This document shows, in pieces, positions 51,826 through 59,794 of a stretch of DNA of 64,000 bases. The translations under genes were made by a program, and so were the position numbers. Every line of letters begins with the position of its first letter. Position 1 is the stretch's first letter. Source of the stretch: Neolewinella maritima. GTDB taxonomy: Bacteria; Bacteroidota; Bacteroidia; Chitinophagales; Saprospiraceae. The notes under the pieces are model-generated. The model saw only the letters and a program-made list of their open reading frames with translations, did not search any database and was not told the DNA's origin. Where the stretch lies: the NCBI RefSeq assembly GCF_923081025.1, contig NZ_CAKLPZ010000003.1, forward strand, positions 372,001 through 436,000, given 5' to 3'.

Positions 51826-52397
51826 ACGAGCACAACTACGACCGCCTGCGGGAGGCCCTGGACCGGCTACCCACCTACAACAGCCCCGGTGACAACTGGG
51901 ACCACATCGCCCGTGCCCTCACCCCACCGCTGCGGGAGCAACTGCCCAGCTACGCCCCGCCGCCCGCCGTGTGGAACGCCCTGAGCAAGGAACTCGACGC
52001 CGTGCCCCGGTCGCGGCTGCGCCGTCTGCCGGGCAGACAGCTCCTGGCCATCGCCGCTACGCTGCTGCTACTCCTCACGACCGGCTTCCTGCTGGTGAAT
52101 CAGGACCGTGGACCGGTGATCAGCTACTCCTACAGTCAGGAGGCCCAACCTGCCGAGGTAGTAGCAGACTGGGACGATGACGAAGCCAGCTTCGATCGCG
52201 CCCGCCAGGAAGTGCGTACCCGCAACGAGCCCCGCCTCAATAACCTGGGTCACGAGCTGGACGAGCTGACCTACGCCCGCGAAGAGGTCAAATCCATGCT
52301 CACCGCCTACGGCGACGACCCCGGCGTAGTACAGCAACTGGCCGAGATCGAACGCGAACGCGACGACGTCTACCGCCGTATCATCATCGAGCTGTAA
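51822..52397 (+). CDS. Anti-sigma factor-like single-pass membrane protein
   Basis: 191 residues with one transmembrane helix (about 73-92, LLAIAATLLLLLTTGFLLV), a cytoplasmic N-terminus and a periplasmic C-terminus with coiled-coil character (LDELTYAREEVKSMLTAYGDDPGVVQQLAEIERERDDVYRRI). The N-terminal part has two copies of a short motif, LPTYNSPGDNWDHIARAL and LPSYAPPPAVWNALSKEL, which could be the sigma-binding element. The position four bases into the sigma gene end, plus the topology, support an anti-sigma role. No zinc HxxxCxxC motif. Confidence 0.82.
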   Translation: MNEHNYDRLREALDRLPTYNSPGDNWDHIARALTPPLREQLPSYAPPPAVWNALSKELDAVPRSRLRRLPGRQLLAIAATLLLLLTTGFLLVNQDRGPVISYSYSQEAQPAEVVADWDDDEASFDRARQEVRTRNEPRLNNLGHELDELTYAREEVKSMLTAYGDDPGVVQQLAEIERERDDVYRRIIIEL

Positions 52398-52401
52398 GGC
52401 T

Positions 52402-52448
52402 GACTCCGTGCCCAATCCGTGCCCAAAATCCGCGCAATCCGTGTTTAA
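52402..52448 (+). repeat. ATCCGTG dispersed repeat, copy 3
   Basis: Tandem-like units CTCCGTGCCC-AATCCGTGCCC-AAAATCCGCGC-AATCCGTGTTTAA directly after the anti-sigma gene stop and upstream of the DUF4097-like gene. Related to the tracts at 7941-7976 and 23749-23870. Confidence 0.75.
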
Positions 52449-52458
52449 CTCCTCCCCG

Positions 52459-53385
52459 GTGAAAGCCACGTACCTACTGCTTCTCGTGCTATTCACTTGC
52501 ACCTGCGTACGCGCCCAGTCTCCGGACCTGCGCGAGGTGGTCACCAAGACGATCGAGGATACCTACACCTACTCTGCTGGCAGCGAACTGGCCGTGGAGG
52601 GAGAGAAAGCGGAAATATTCGTAGAGACTTGGCCTAAGCAGGAGATTAGCGTACGTGTAGTGCTTACCGCCCGGCATCCCCGCCTGGAGCGGGCCAAGAC
52701 CGACCTGGAAAACCTGGAGTTCCTGACCGAAGTAGCGGGTAAGAAGATCTTTTTACGCAACCGGCGCAGGGATAAAACGCTGAATCCTGAAAGTGAACTA
52801 AGTGTACACTATTACATCACGCTGCCCGAGGAGTGCCCCGTGTACCTGAAGAGTCACTTTGGCGCTGCTACGATCTCTAACCTCCGCAACCGCCTGCGGA
52901 TCAATGGGGAGTTTTCGGCCATCAAAGTCGATAACGTACAGGGGATGCTGGATATCCGCACCCGCTTCGGTGACATCACGGGGGAGCGGATAGATGGCAA
53001 TGTGGTGATCAACGCCCGCAGATCCGACATCAACCTGCTCGACGTGGGGGGCACCTTCACGATCAATGCGCAGTACGGCGAGCTCCGCCTGAGTCCGAAC
53101 CTGAACATGCGCGACCTGCGGGTGAACGCGGACAAGAGCAACGTCTACATCTACGAGCCCATCGGCGGCGAGGGCCTGGCCTACGAGCTGGCGAGTAATA
53201 ACGGGGAGATGAATCTCCCGGAAAATCGCACGCTGATCGAGCTGGAACGCACCAACGAGTGGCGGCGCATCCAGATCGGTCCGAATACGGAGCGCAGCGG
53301 CACGGTCACGGCCAGCGTTACCTTTGGCAACCTCTACCTGGCTAAGCAGCAGCGAATACTGGAGGTGCGGCCTACCCGCTTCTAG
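52459..53385 (+). CDS. Secreted DUF4097-like beta-helix protein
   Basis: 308 residues with a signal peptide from GTG 52459 (MKATYLLLLVLFTCTCVRA); in-frame GTG codons at 52408 and 52441 lie in the ATCCGTG repeat and are unlikely starts. The rest follows the DUF4097/adhesin-like pattern: VEGEKAEIFVETWPKQEISVRVVLTARH, SVHYYITLPEECPVYLKSHFGAATISNLRNRLRINGEFSAIKVDNVQGMLDIRTRFGDITGERIDGNVVINARRSDINLLDVGGTFTINAQYGELRLS, short repeated rungs. It is the likely last gene of the OMP/sigma/anti-sigma unit. Its TAG and the stop of the convergent gene share CTAG. Confidence 0.85.
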   Translation: MKATYLLLLVLFTCTCVRAQSPDLREVVTKTIEDTYTYSAGSELAVEGEKAEIFVETWPKQEISVRVVLTARHPRLERAKTDLENLEFLTEVAGKKIFLRNRRRDKTLNPESELSVHYYITLPEECPVYLKSHFGAATISNLRNRLRINGEFSAIKVDNVQGMLDIRTRFGDITGERIDGNVVINARRSDINLLDVGGTFTINAQYGELRLSPNLNMRDLRVNADKSNVYIYEPIGGEGLAYELASNNGEMNLPENRTLIELERTNEWRRIQIGPNTERSGTVTASVTFGNLYLAKQQRILEVRPTRF

Positions 53386-54155
53386 GAGCCGATGATGCGC
53401 TTCTTCATCGCCTCGAATTCTTCTTCGGTGATGATGTTCTGTGCCTTCATTTCGGCGAGCTCGCGGATCTTGCGGATGTTATCCTCTGCCTCGCGGACGG
53501 CCTCGGGCTTCCCCGCAGGAGCAGCCGGTGGCGGAGGGGGGACCTTTGCTGCGGGAGCGCCGACGCCGGGCTCCGTCACGGGTATCTTATTGAAGCTCGA
53601 CGGTGCTGGGGGCGGTGGTGGTGGAACGATGTCCTCGGCCTGCTCCTGCTTCCACTGCTTGGCTACGTCCTTGCCCTTTTCAAATTTTTCATTGTAGACC
53701 TTCTTGAGGCGGGCTACGTCGAAATCCAGAAAGGTGCCGCCACTGCTGAAGTGCTTCTTGAATACCTCGCCCATAGCGTAGGTGCTGGCGCCATTCAGTA
53801 CGGCGGTGGCTACACCGCCTACGATCGTACCGATGCCGGGGATGAGCTTGATGAGGCTGCGCGCACCGGCCTTGGTCATGGTGCTGGTGGTGAGGGAGGT
53901 GACGATGGTCTTGCCCTGGGTTTCGGCGAAGTCGACGCCGTACACCCGGCAGAGCTGCCGCGTCATATCTACCTGTAGCGCCGACACGGCAAGAATATCG
54001 GCTACGGGCAGGGGCACCAGGTAGCTGGCTCCCATGCTCCACACTACGTGGTTGCGGATGATGGTATTTGCGTGGGCGTCCTTATCGGTGGTATCGTCGG
54101 GCATGATCGATTTTTTGAGCGTCTTCTTGGCGTAGTCGGTGAATTTTTTGCGCAT
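53382..54155 (-). CDS. DUF697 and SHOCT domain protein
   Basis: 257 residues in three parts: a DUF697-like amphipathic/hydrophobic domain (about 30-150; HANTIIRNHVVWSMGASYLVPLPVADILAVSALQVDMTRQLCRVYGVDF, then SLIKLIPGIGTIVGGVATAVLNGASTYAMGEVF), a proline-rich linker (PPPPPPAPSS and PPPPPAAPAG), and a C-terminal SHOCT helix pair (about 225-257; IRELAEMKAQNIITEEEFEAMKKRII). DUF697 appears in membrane-associated GTPase-linked proteins; SHOCT mediates oligomerisation. The combination suggests a membrane-associated multimer. The first 30 residues are basic. Confidence 0.85.
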   Translation of the reverse strand: MRKKFTDYAKKTLKKSIMPDDTTDKDAHANTIIRNHVVWSMGASYLVPLPVADILAVSALQVDMTRQLCRVYGVDFAETQGKTIVTSLTTSTMTKAGARSLIKLIPGIGTIVGGVATAVLNGASTYAMGEVFKKHFSSGGTFLDFDVARLKKVYNEKFEKGKDVAKQWKQEQAEDIVPPPPPPAPSSFNKIPVTEPGVGAPAAKVPPPPPAAPAGKPEAVREAEDNIRKIRELAEMKAQNIITEEEFEAMKKRIIGS

Positions 54156-54278
54156 GCTGGAAGAACAGTAGTTTGCTAGTCGAAGTTAAGCACCGCCGCC
54201 GCATTATCGACCGGGGCACCGTGCGTAGCGATGAACGCCGTCGCCGTCCGGGCCGTTGTAGCGAGGCAAAACAAGCTT

Positions 54279-54572
54279 ATGATCCCCCGCAATGACCACT
54301 TCTGGATCGGTCTGGCCGTATCTGTCTTCGTGACCGTCGTCGCTTACGCCCTCCTCCTACAGCTGGGCGACTGGCTCAGTGCCGGTGCGAGCCGCAGCGT
54401 GGTCTTCAAGCCGCGCACGCTGGCCCTGCTGGCCATCTCGCTCAACGTGCTGCCCATGAACGTCTTTCGCCGCACCTACCGCACCCGCGCCATGAAGGGA
54501 CTGATGGTGGGCGTGATGGCCCTGGCGGCCGTATGGTTCTACGTCTATGGCGTGGACCTACTGGGAGGCTAG
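54279..54572 (+). CDS. Small membrane protein of unknown function
   Basis: 97 residues with three hydrophobic helices (WIGLAVSVFVTVVAYALLLQL, TLALLAISLNVLPMNVF, MKGLMVGVMALAAVWFYVYGV) and short basic loops (RRTYRTRAMKG). ATG 54279 is preferred; the frame begins at 54231 with a hydrophilic extra segment. It is usual to find a protein of this size beside surE in Bacteroidota, but I know no function. Its TAG and the surE stop share CTAG. Confidence 0.75.
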   Translation: MIPRNDHFWIGLAVSVFVTVVAYALLLQLGDWLSAGASRSVVFKPRTLALLAISLNVLPMNVFRRTYRTRAMKGLMVGVMALAAVWFYVYGVDLLGG

Positions 54573-55411
54573 AACTGCTCCAGCTGCTGTTTCTTTTCAA
54601 TCGCATCGTCGGTATAGGTGACCCCCTCGGGCTGCAGTCCGGATTCGATGATCTGCAGGCTGGTGAGCGCGCGGTGGTTGGTCAGGTCGTGCAGACTGGG
54701 GACCAGCGAGACGTAGCCCTGCTCGAGGGCGTAGGCGTCGGTGTCGGTGCGGGTGTCTTCATTGACGAAGCGGCCCGTCAGCCAGTAGTAGGGCCGCCCC
54801 CGGGGGTCCTCGGCCTTCACGTATTCCTCCACCCAGCGGGCTTCGGCCTGGCGGCAGACCTTGAGCCCTTTTATCTGTCCGGCGGGCAGGTCCGGAATAT
54901 TGACGTTGTAAAGGCTGCCCTCGGCCATGCCGTTGGCGAGCACGAAGTCGACCAGGTGGCGCACGTAGGGCAGGCAGACCGAGAAGTCAGCGTCCGCCCG
55001 GTAGTTCAGGAAGCTGAAGCCGATGCTCGGGATGCCCTCCAGGCTGGCCTCCATGGCCGCCGAAAGGGTACCGGAGTATAGGATATTGATGGCGGCGTTG
55101 CTGCCGTGGTTGATGCCCGAAAGGCACAGGTCCGGGGTTCGACCGTCGAGCAGTACGCTCTTGGCTAGTTTGACGCAGTCGACCGGGGTGCCGCTGCACT
55201 CGTACGCTTCGATATCTTCTCCCAGGGCATCGGATTCCCGGACGAAGATCGGTACGCTGATCGTGATGGCGTGGCCCTGGGCGGACTGCGGGCTATCTGG
55301 CGCCACCACCAGCACGTCACCGAACTCCCGGGCTACGGTAACCAGGGCGGCGATGCCACCGGCGGTAATACCATCATCATTCGTAACCAGGATCAGGGGG
55401 CGGGCAGACAT
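54569..55411 (-). CDS. surE: 5'/3'-nucleotidase SurE
   Basis: Metal-dependent phosphatase for nucleoside 5'- and 3'-monophosphates and short polyphosphate. 280 residues. The metal site is in ILVTNDDGITAGGI (two Asp), VVAPDSPQSAQGHAIT gives the Ser ligand and LSGINHGSNAAINILYSGTLSAAMEA the Asn and the SGT block; then NVNIPD. ATG 55411 (MSARPLILVTNDDG) is chosen; the longer frame begins upstream at 55438 with an unlikely extension. It is divergent from the 55488 gene with a 76-bp gap. Confidence 0.96.
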   Translation of the reverse strand: MSARPLILVTNDDGITAGGIAALVTVAREFGDVLVVAPDSPQSAQGHAITISVPIFVRESDALGEDIEAYECSGTPVDCVKLAKSVLLDGRTPDLCLSGINHGSNAAINILYSGTLSAAMEASLEGIPSIGFSFLNYRADADFSVCLPYVRHLVDFVLANGMAEGSLYNVNIPDLPAGQIKGLKVCRQAEARWVEEYVKAEDPRGRPYYWLTGRFVNEDTRTDTDAYALEQGYVSLVPSLHDLTNHRALTSLQIIESGLQPEGVTYTDDAIEKKQQLEQF

Positions 55412-55475
55412 ATACGTACAGGGCTTGAACCCCTGCAACGGGCAGCGACCGCATTGGGTTGCCGGCCGGGCCGGC

Positions 55476-55483
55476 TATCTTCG
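55476..55483 (+). promoter_or_regulatory. -7-like box TATCTTCG before the 55488 gene
   Basis: TATCTTCG-GCCC-ATG, first T exactly 12 bases before the ATG and almost identical to the folA arrangement at 40211. Confidence 0.45.
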
Positions 55484-55487
55484 GCCC

Positions 55488-57320
55488 ATGACCGTCAATC
55501 TGCCGTGGTACCGTCGGGGGCGCCTCCAGGCCGTGGCCCTGTTCGTCTTCAGTTGTTTGCTGTACGCCAACACGCTGGGGCACGACTTCGTGCTCGACGA
55601 CGCGATCGTGATCACTGATAATACGCTCGTGCAGCGGGGAATAGCCGGCTGGCCGGAGCTATTTACCCACGATACCTTCTACGGTTTCTTTGGCGAGCAG
55701 GAGCGCGGGGCGTTGGTGGCCGGCGGACGCTACCGTCCCCTCACGCCGGCCCTGTTTGCGGTGGAGCAGCAATTGGCGCAGGGCCCCTTCGTGTCTCATC
55801 TGCTCAACATCTTCTGGTACGCGCTACTCGTGGTCGTGCTGTGGGGTATGCTGCGGGAGCTACTGCGGGGGCACGCCCTGCCGTGGTGGGTGGCGCCGGC
55901 TGCGGCGGCACTCTTCGCGGCCCATCCACTGCACACCGAGGCGGTAGCCAACATCAAGGGGCGGGACGAGATCATGGCCTTACTCGGCGCGGCGGCTGCT
56001 GCTTGGCTGCTGCTGTGGGCGCAGCGTCGGAACGTAGGGTGGGGCGGGTTCGCGGGTGCGGTGGCCTTCTTGTTGGGCTGTTTGGCTAAGGAGAATGCCA
56101 TCACCTTTGCCGCGGTTATTCCCCTGCTACTCTACGTGGCGCGGGGTGGTGGGTACCGACACGTGGTACCCGTGCTGGTCGCGGCCGCTGTATTCCTGCT
56201 GCTGCGCGGCAGCGTGCTGGGCTGGAGTCTGGGTGAGCCTTCGCTGGAGCTGATGAACAATCCGTTCCTGCAGGAGGTGGGTGGTCGTCCTCAGCCGCTG
56301 GGCTTCTGGGAGCGGCAGCCGACGGTGCTCTACACGCTGCTGCTGTACCTGAAGCTGCTGGTCTGGCCGGCTGATCTGGTGCACGATTACTATCCGGCGG
56401 CTATAGAGCTGAAGACCTGGGCCGATCCGTGGGTCTGGCTGAGTCTGCTGCTGCACGTAGGACTGCTGGTCTGGTCGGCACTGCACCTGCGTTCCCGCCC
56501 TAAGTTTGTGGCACTGGGGGTGTTGGTGTACCTGCTGACGCTGTCGGTGGTGAGTAACGTACTGTTTCCGGTGGGGACTTTCATGAGCGAGCGCTTCCTG
56601 TTCATGCCTTCGCTGGGGGCGGTGCTGGCGGTGGTGAGTCTGCTTGCGCGGCGACCGGTGCTCGGCTGGGGGCTACTGCCGGTGATCCTGCTGTTCGGCG
56701 TGCTTACGGTAGATCGGAACGGAGACTGGCGGGACAACTACACACTGTTTACCAGCGATCTGGAGCGACAGCCGCGGAGTGCCAAGCTCCTCAACGCCGC
56801 TGCCGGAGCTGCCTTGGACCGGGCACAGGGTCAGGACCTGACAGATCCACGTACCCGGGAAACGATCGTCACGGCACGCGAGCGGCTGAACGAAGCGTTG
56901 CGTATCCACCCCCGCTACGGCAATGCCTACCTGCTACGGGGGAATGCTGCCTTCCTGATGGAAGACTACACGGCGGCAATTGCCGACTACGAATGGGCCC
57001 AGGGCTACGGGGTGGGGGAGACCACGGTGACGAAGAACCTGGTGCTGGCCCTGCAGCGCGCGGCACGCAAGGCCGGCGAGGAGGAGAACGATCTGGCCAA
57101 AGCGAAGGCCTACCTGCTGCGGGCGGATAGTCTGCTACCGAACCAGTACGAGACCTTGCGGCTGCTGGGGATCAGCAGTGGGGTAGGGGGGGATAACCGG
57201 GCCGCATTGGAATACTTCCGCCGCGCGCTGGAGCTGGCGCCGGATAATGAAGGGGCCCAGCAGAACTACGCCATTGCCCTACGGCTGAATCAGCAGCTTG
57301 CTCCGCCGCCGCCGGAGTAG
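55488..57320 (+). CDS. TMTC-like membrane glycosyltransferase with TPR domain
   Basis: 610 residues. About ten transmembrane helices precede a TPR region. The N-terminal loop after the first helix has LDDAIVITDN (acidic pair as in GT-C enzymes), and AHPLHTEAVANIKGRDEIMALLGAAAAAWLL and CLAKENAITF are the conserved blocks of TMTC/O-mannosyltransferase-like proteins. The C-terminal TPRs (AYLLRGNAAFLMEDYTAAIADYEWAQ, YETLRLLGISSGVGGDNRAALEYFRRALELAPDN) end in PPPPE. The frame runs far upstream over surE, but ATG 55488 with its box is the start. The last 42 bases overlap the convergent DMT gene. Confidence 0.87.
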   Translation: MTVNLPWYRRGRLQAVALFVFSCLLYANTLGHDFVLDDAIVITDNTLVQRGIAGWPELFTHDTFYGFFGEQERGALVAGGRYRPLTPALFAVEQQLAQGPFVSHLLNIFWYALLVVVLWGMLRELLRGHALPWWVAPAAAALFAAHPLHTEAVANIKGRDEIMALLGAAAAAWLLLWAQRRNVGWGGFAGAVAFLLGCLAKENAITFAAVIPLLLYVARGGGYRHVVPVLVAAAVFLLLRGSVLGWSLGEPSLELMNNPFLQEVGGRPQPLGFWERQPTVLYTLLLYLKLLVWPADLVHDYYPAAIELKTWADPWVWLSLLLHVGLLVWSALHLRSRPKFVALGVLVYLLTLSVVSNVLFPVGTFMSERFLFMPSLGAVLAVVSLLARRPVLGWGLLPVILLFGVLTVDRNGDWRDNYTLFTSDLERQPRSAKLLNAAAGAALDRAQGQDLTDPRTRETIVTARERLNEALRIHPRYGNAYLLRGNAAFLMEDYTAAIADYEWAQGYGVGETTVTKNLVLALQRAARKAGEEENDLAKAKAYLLRADSLLPNQYETLRLLGISSGVGGDNRAALEYFRRALELAPDNEGAQQNYAIALRLNQQLAPPPPE

Positions 57321-58178
57321 GCGCATGGCGGCCGTATAGCCAAATACCGCCACGAGGATCAGGGCCGTACCCCAGTAAAAGTTGGGACTGAGCTCCTGGG
57401 CATCATCGAGCAGGAAGTAGGCCAGGAAGATGCCGTAGACGGGTTCCAGGTTGACGGTCAGGTTGGAGGCGAAGGCGGATAGCTTGTGGAGCGCGCGCAG
57501 GGATAGAAAGAAGGTGAGGGTAGTACAGAGTAGGGCCAGGACTAGCAGGTATACCCAGTCGAGCGGGCTGGGCCAGAACTTGTCGCCACCGAGGGAATAC
57601 AGGAAGGGGGCCAGAAAGAGCGTAGCGGCACCGAGCTCGATGAAGGTGATGCGCAGCGGATCGCTGCTGCCGATGTACTTCTTATTCAGGCTGGTGAATA
57701 CGGAGACGAGGGCGGCGGAGAGGAGTCCTACGAGGATGCCTATGTTCATCCCCGCGTCCACACCGTCCACGATGAGCCAGATACCGGGGAGGATAAACAC
57801 GCCGAGCAGTAGCTCGTACCAGACGAAGGGTCGCTTGACGATCAGCGGCTCCAGGATACTGGAGAAGAGTGAGGTAGTGGCCATACAGACCAGCGCGATG
57901 CTGGCGTTGGCCAGCTTGATGGAGCCGTAGAAGGTGACCCAGTGCAGGGCCACGATGGTGCCGATACCGGCCAGGAGGAGAAAGCGGCGCAGGCCTACTT
58001 CGCGTACGATCTTACCGATGCGGACGAAGAACACCAGGCTCAGGCTGGTGAGAAAGACCCGCCACCAGACCAGGTTGAGGGCGGAGAGCTGGATCAGGTC
58101 GCCCAGGATGGCCGTGAAGCCCCAGAGGAACACCGCCAGGTGCAGCTCCAGGTAGGCGCGTTGCTCGGAGTAGGCCAT
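57279..58178 (-). CDS. DMT-family transporter (two EamA domains)
   Basis: 299 residues, ten predicted transmembrane helices in two homologous halves. First half: LHLAVFLWGFTAILGDLIQLSALNLVWWRVFLTSLSLVF and IALHWVTFYGSIKLANASIALVCMATTSLFSSILEPL; second half: GLLSAALVSVFTSLNKKYIGSSDPLRITFIELGAATL and LSAFASNLTVNLEPVYGIFLAYFLL. The pattern is that of drug/metabolite exporters for amino acids or nucleotide metabolites; the substrate is unknown. Basic C-terminal tail. It follows the XRE regulator gene by 24 bp on the same strand, so the two may be co-transcribed and co-regulated. Confidence 0.93.
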   Translation of the reverse strand: MAYSEQRAYLELHLAVFLWGFTAILGDLIQLSALNLVWWRVFLTSLSLVFFVRIGKIVREVGLRRFLLLAGIGTIVALHWVTFYGSIKLANASIALVCMATTSLFSSILEPLIVKRPFVWYELLLGVFILPGIWLIVDGVDAGMNIGILVGLLSAALVSVFTSLNKKYIGSSDPLRITFIELGAATLFLAPFLYSLGGDKFWPSPLDWVYLLVLALLCTTLTFFLSLRALHKLSAFASNLTVNLEPVYGIFLAYFLLDDAQELSPNFYWGTALILVAVFGYTAAMRLLRRRRSKLLIQP

Positions 58179-58202
58179 TGTGTCAGGTACTGCCAGTGTG
58201 AC

Positions 58203-58730
58203 TTAGCTACACTGACATTCCACCTCATCCAGCAGCCGGGCGTGCTCCTGCAGCAGCTGGGTGCTCAGTTCTTGTAGTTGCAGGTAGTGGGCGGCTAGCA
58301 GCTCGGCTTCCTTGCAGGGCTGGCCCATGCTGGCGCGCTTGTGTTCGAACAGGCGGCGGGAGGAGTCGAGTAGTTGCCCCAGTTCGGTATGCCGGCGGCG
58401 GTACTGAGTGAGGGCTTCCTGCTCCTGCTCGCGCTGCGTGTGGTGGGCGCTGCGGGCCAGAGCGAGCTCGGTGGGGTCCGTAAAGTCGCGCCGCGTAAGG
58501 TCACGCGTCGTGATATCGAACAGATTGGAGATGCGCAGCAGTTTGCAGATGCTGGGCTCGGCCGAGCCGCTTTCGTAGCTGGCAATATTGCCGCGGTTGA
58601 GGCCGACGCGCTCGGCGAGCTCCGTCTGCGACCAGCCGGCCTGACGACGAAGGATGCGCAGATTCGTGGCGATGTAGTTGGGTAGCTGATCCTTGCGAAG
58701 GGCGGGTGAATCAGGATCCTTGGCGTTCAT
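58203..58730 (-). CDS. XRE-family helix-turn-helix regulator
   Basis: 175 residues. N-terminal HTH_3 domain (about 20-75): IATNLRILRRQAGWSQTELAERVGLNRGNIASYESGSAEPSICKLLRISNLFDI with the WSQTELAERVGLNRGNIASYE helix-turn-helix. The remaining 100 residues are coiled-coil helices (HTQREQEQEALTQYRRRHTELGQLLDSSRRLF, LLAAHYLQLQELSTQLLQEHARLLDEV) for dimerisation, ending in CQCS. Its upstream region contains a TTTACACTT/AAGTGTAAA inverted repeat that could be its operator. The ATG at 58730 starts the protein. Confidence 0.9.
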   Translation of the reverse strand: MNAKDPDSPALRKDQLPNYIATNLRILRRQAGWSQTELAERVGLNRGNIASYESGSAEPSICKLLRISNLFDITTRDLTRRDFTDPTELALARSAHHTQREQEQEALTQYRRRHTELGQLLDSSRRLFEHKRASMGQPCKEAELLAAHYLQLQELSTQLLQEHARLLDEVECQCS

Positions 58731-58756
58731 GGGACAGGGCAGGCTAGTGTGCCTAG

Positions 58757-58794
58757 TTTACACTTCGGTGACGGAAGAGGTTGAAAAGTGTAAA
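58757..58794. promoter_or_regulatory. TTTACACTT / AAGTGTAAA inverted repeat (candidate operator)
   Basis: Two perfect 9-bp half-sites (58757-58765 and 58786-58794), whose centres are 29 bp apart, nearly three turns of the helix, lie between the XRE gene and the divergent sigma gene. A related CTTACACTT occurs at 59594-59602, before the NYN gene. Confidence 0.5.
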
Positions 58795-58874
58795 GTTTTT
58801 TTACGGAACGGTCGATTACATACAGCCTTTGGTATAGAACTTGCATCTATATACCGTACATCGGCCTCGTTGCG

Positions 58875-58906
58875 CTTGCATACTGTCCTGACAAGGACTA
58901 GTTTTG
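58875..58906 (+). promoter_or_regulatory. Promoter CTTG-N20-TAGTTTTG of sigma gene
   Basis: CTTG (58875-58878) and TAGTTTTG (58899-58906), a full TAnnTTTG, are 20 bases apart. The predicted start near 58911 gives a leader of about 32 bases to ATG 58943. Confidence 0.6.
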
Positions 58907-58942
58907 TAAAGAAATTTGACAGGGCCCCCAAAAAACGGAACG

Positions 58943-59491
58943 ATGACCGCGACCATACAGCAACAGAAAGATATCCAGGAGCTACTCTCCACCATCACGA
59001 ATAGCCTGCGCGCGTTCAGCCTTAAGCTGACGGGCAATATGAATGATGCGGAAGATCTCTATCAGGATACTGCGCTACGCATCATGACCAATGCGGAGAA
59101 GTATAACCCCGGCACCAATTTTAAGGCCTGGGCGGTGACCATCATGCGTAATATCTTTATCAATAACTACCGCAAAAAGGTGCGGCGCAACCTGATCATC
59201 GATCAGACGCCCAACAACTACTACATCAACAGCGGTAACAAAACCGTAGTCAACGACGGGGAGAGTGAAGTCACCTTCAACGAGCTGCAGGAGCTGGTCG
59301 ACCGGCTGCCGGACGACTTCCGCGTGCCCTTCCTGATGGCCTACCAGGGCTACAAGTACGACGAGATCGCCGAGCAATTGGGTAGCCCCCTGGGTACGAT
59401 CAAGTCGCGCATCTTCTTTGCCCGTAAGAAGTTGCAGAAGATGTACGAAGAAGCCATGCGCGAACGTATGGTTGCCTCGGTCGCCTCCTAG
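58943..59491 (+). CDS. RNA polymerase sigma factor, ECF/sigma-70 family
   Basis: 182 residues with region 2 (SLRAFSLKLTGNMNDAEDLYQDTALRIMTNAEKYNPGTNFKAWAVTIMRNIFINNYRKK) and region 4 (LQELVDRLPDDFRVPFLMAYQGYKYDEIAEQLGSPLGTIKSRIFFARKKLQKMYEEAM). Many Bacteroidota genomes carry a near-identical stand-alone sigma of this type. No anti-sigma gene follows. The start is ATG 58943; the in-frame TTG at 58916 lies just before it. The composition is richer in A+T than most genes around it. Confidence 0.93.
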   Translation: MTATIQQQKDIQELLSTITNSLRAFSLKLTGNMNDAEDLYQDTALRIMTNAEKYNPGTNFKAWAVTIMRNIFINNYRKKVRRNLIIDQTPNNYYINSGNKTVVNDGESEVTFNELQELVDRLPDDFRVPFLMAYQGYKYDEIAEQLGSPLGTIKSRIFFARKKLQKMYEEAMRERMVASVAS

Positions 59492-59794
59492 GCATAGTTT
59501 GAACTTCGTGGGGGCCGGAGGGTTAGAAGGTCTTGAAACCAAGCCGGGTGCGCAGTTAAACTATCTGTTGTACCTTGCAGCCTGCCATTTGTGCTTACAC
59601 TTTGAACGAAAACACATTGCGTTGATCGCCGTGATCCCCCGTTAGTTGGATCACTATATTATTCAGTACTCAATTCTGTCGGCCGGCTTTATGCCCCGAC
59701 ACACACATTTTTAGACGTTCGATCGTGTACGGCAGTTGCTAGAAGCCGTACACCAGTCATGTAAGTATACGCGGCGTAAATATCGCTCCTTCGT
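59492..59794. other. Sigma-NYN gap
   Basis: 303 bases without a credible gene. I find a CTTACACTT half-site at 59594-59602, related to the inverted repeat upstream of the XRE gene, and otherwise A+T-richer sequence. No TAnnTTTG with a matching TTG is evident. Confidence 0.45.
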
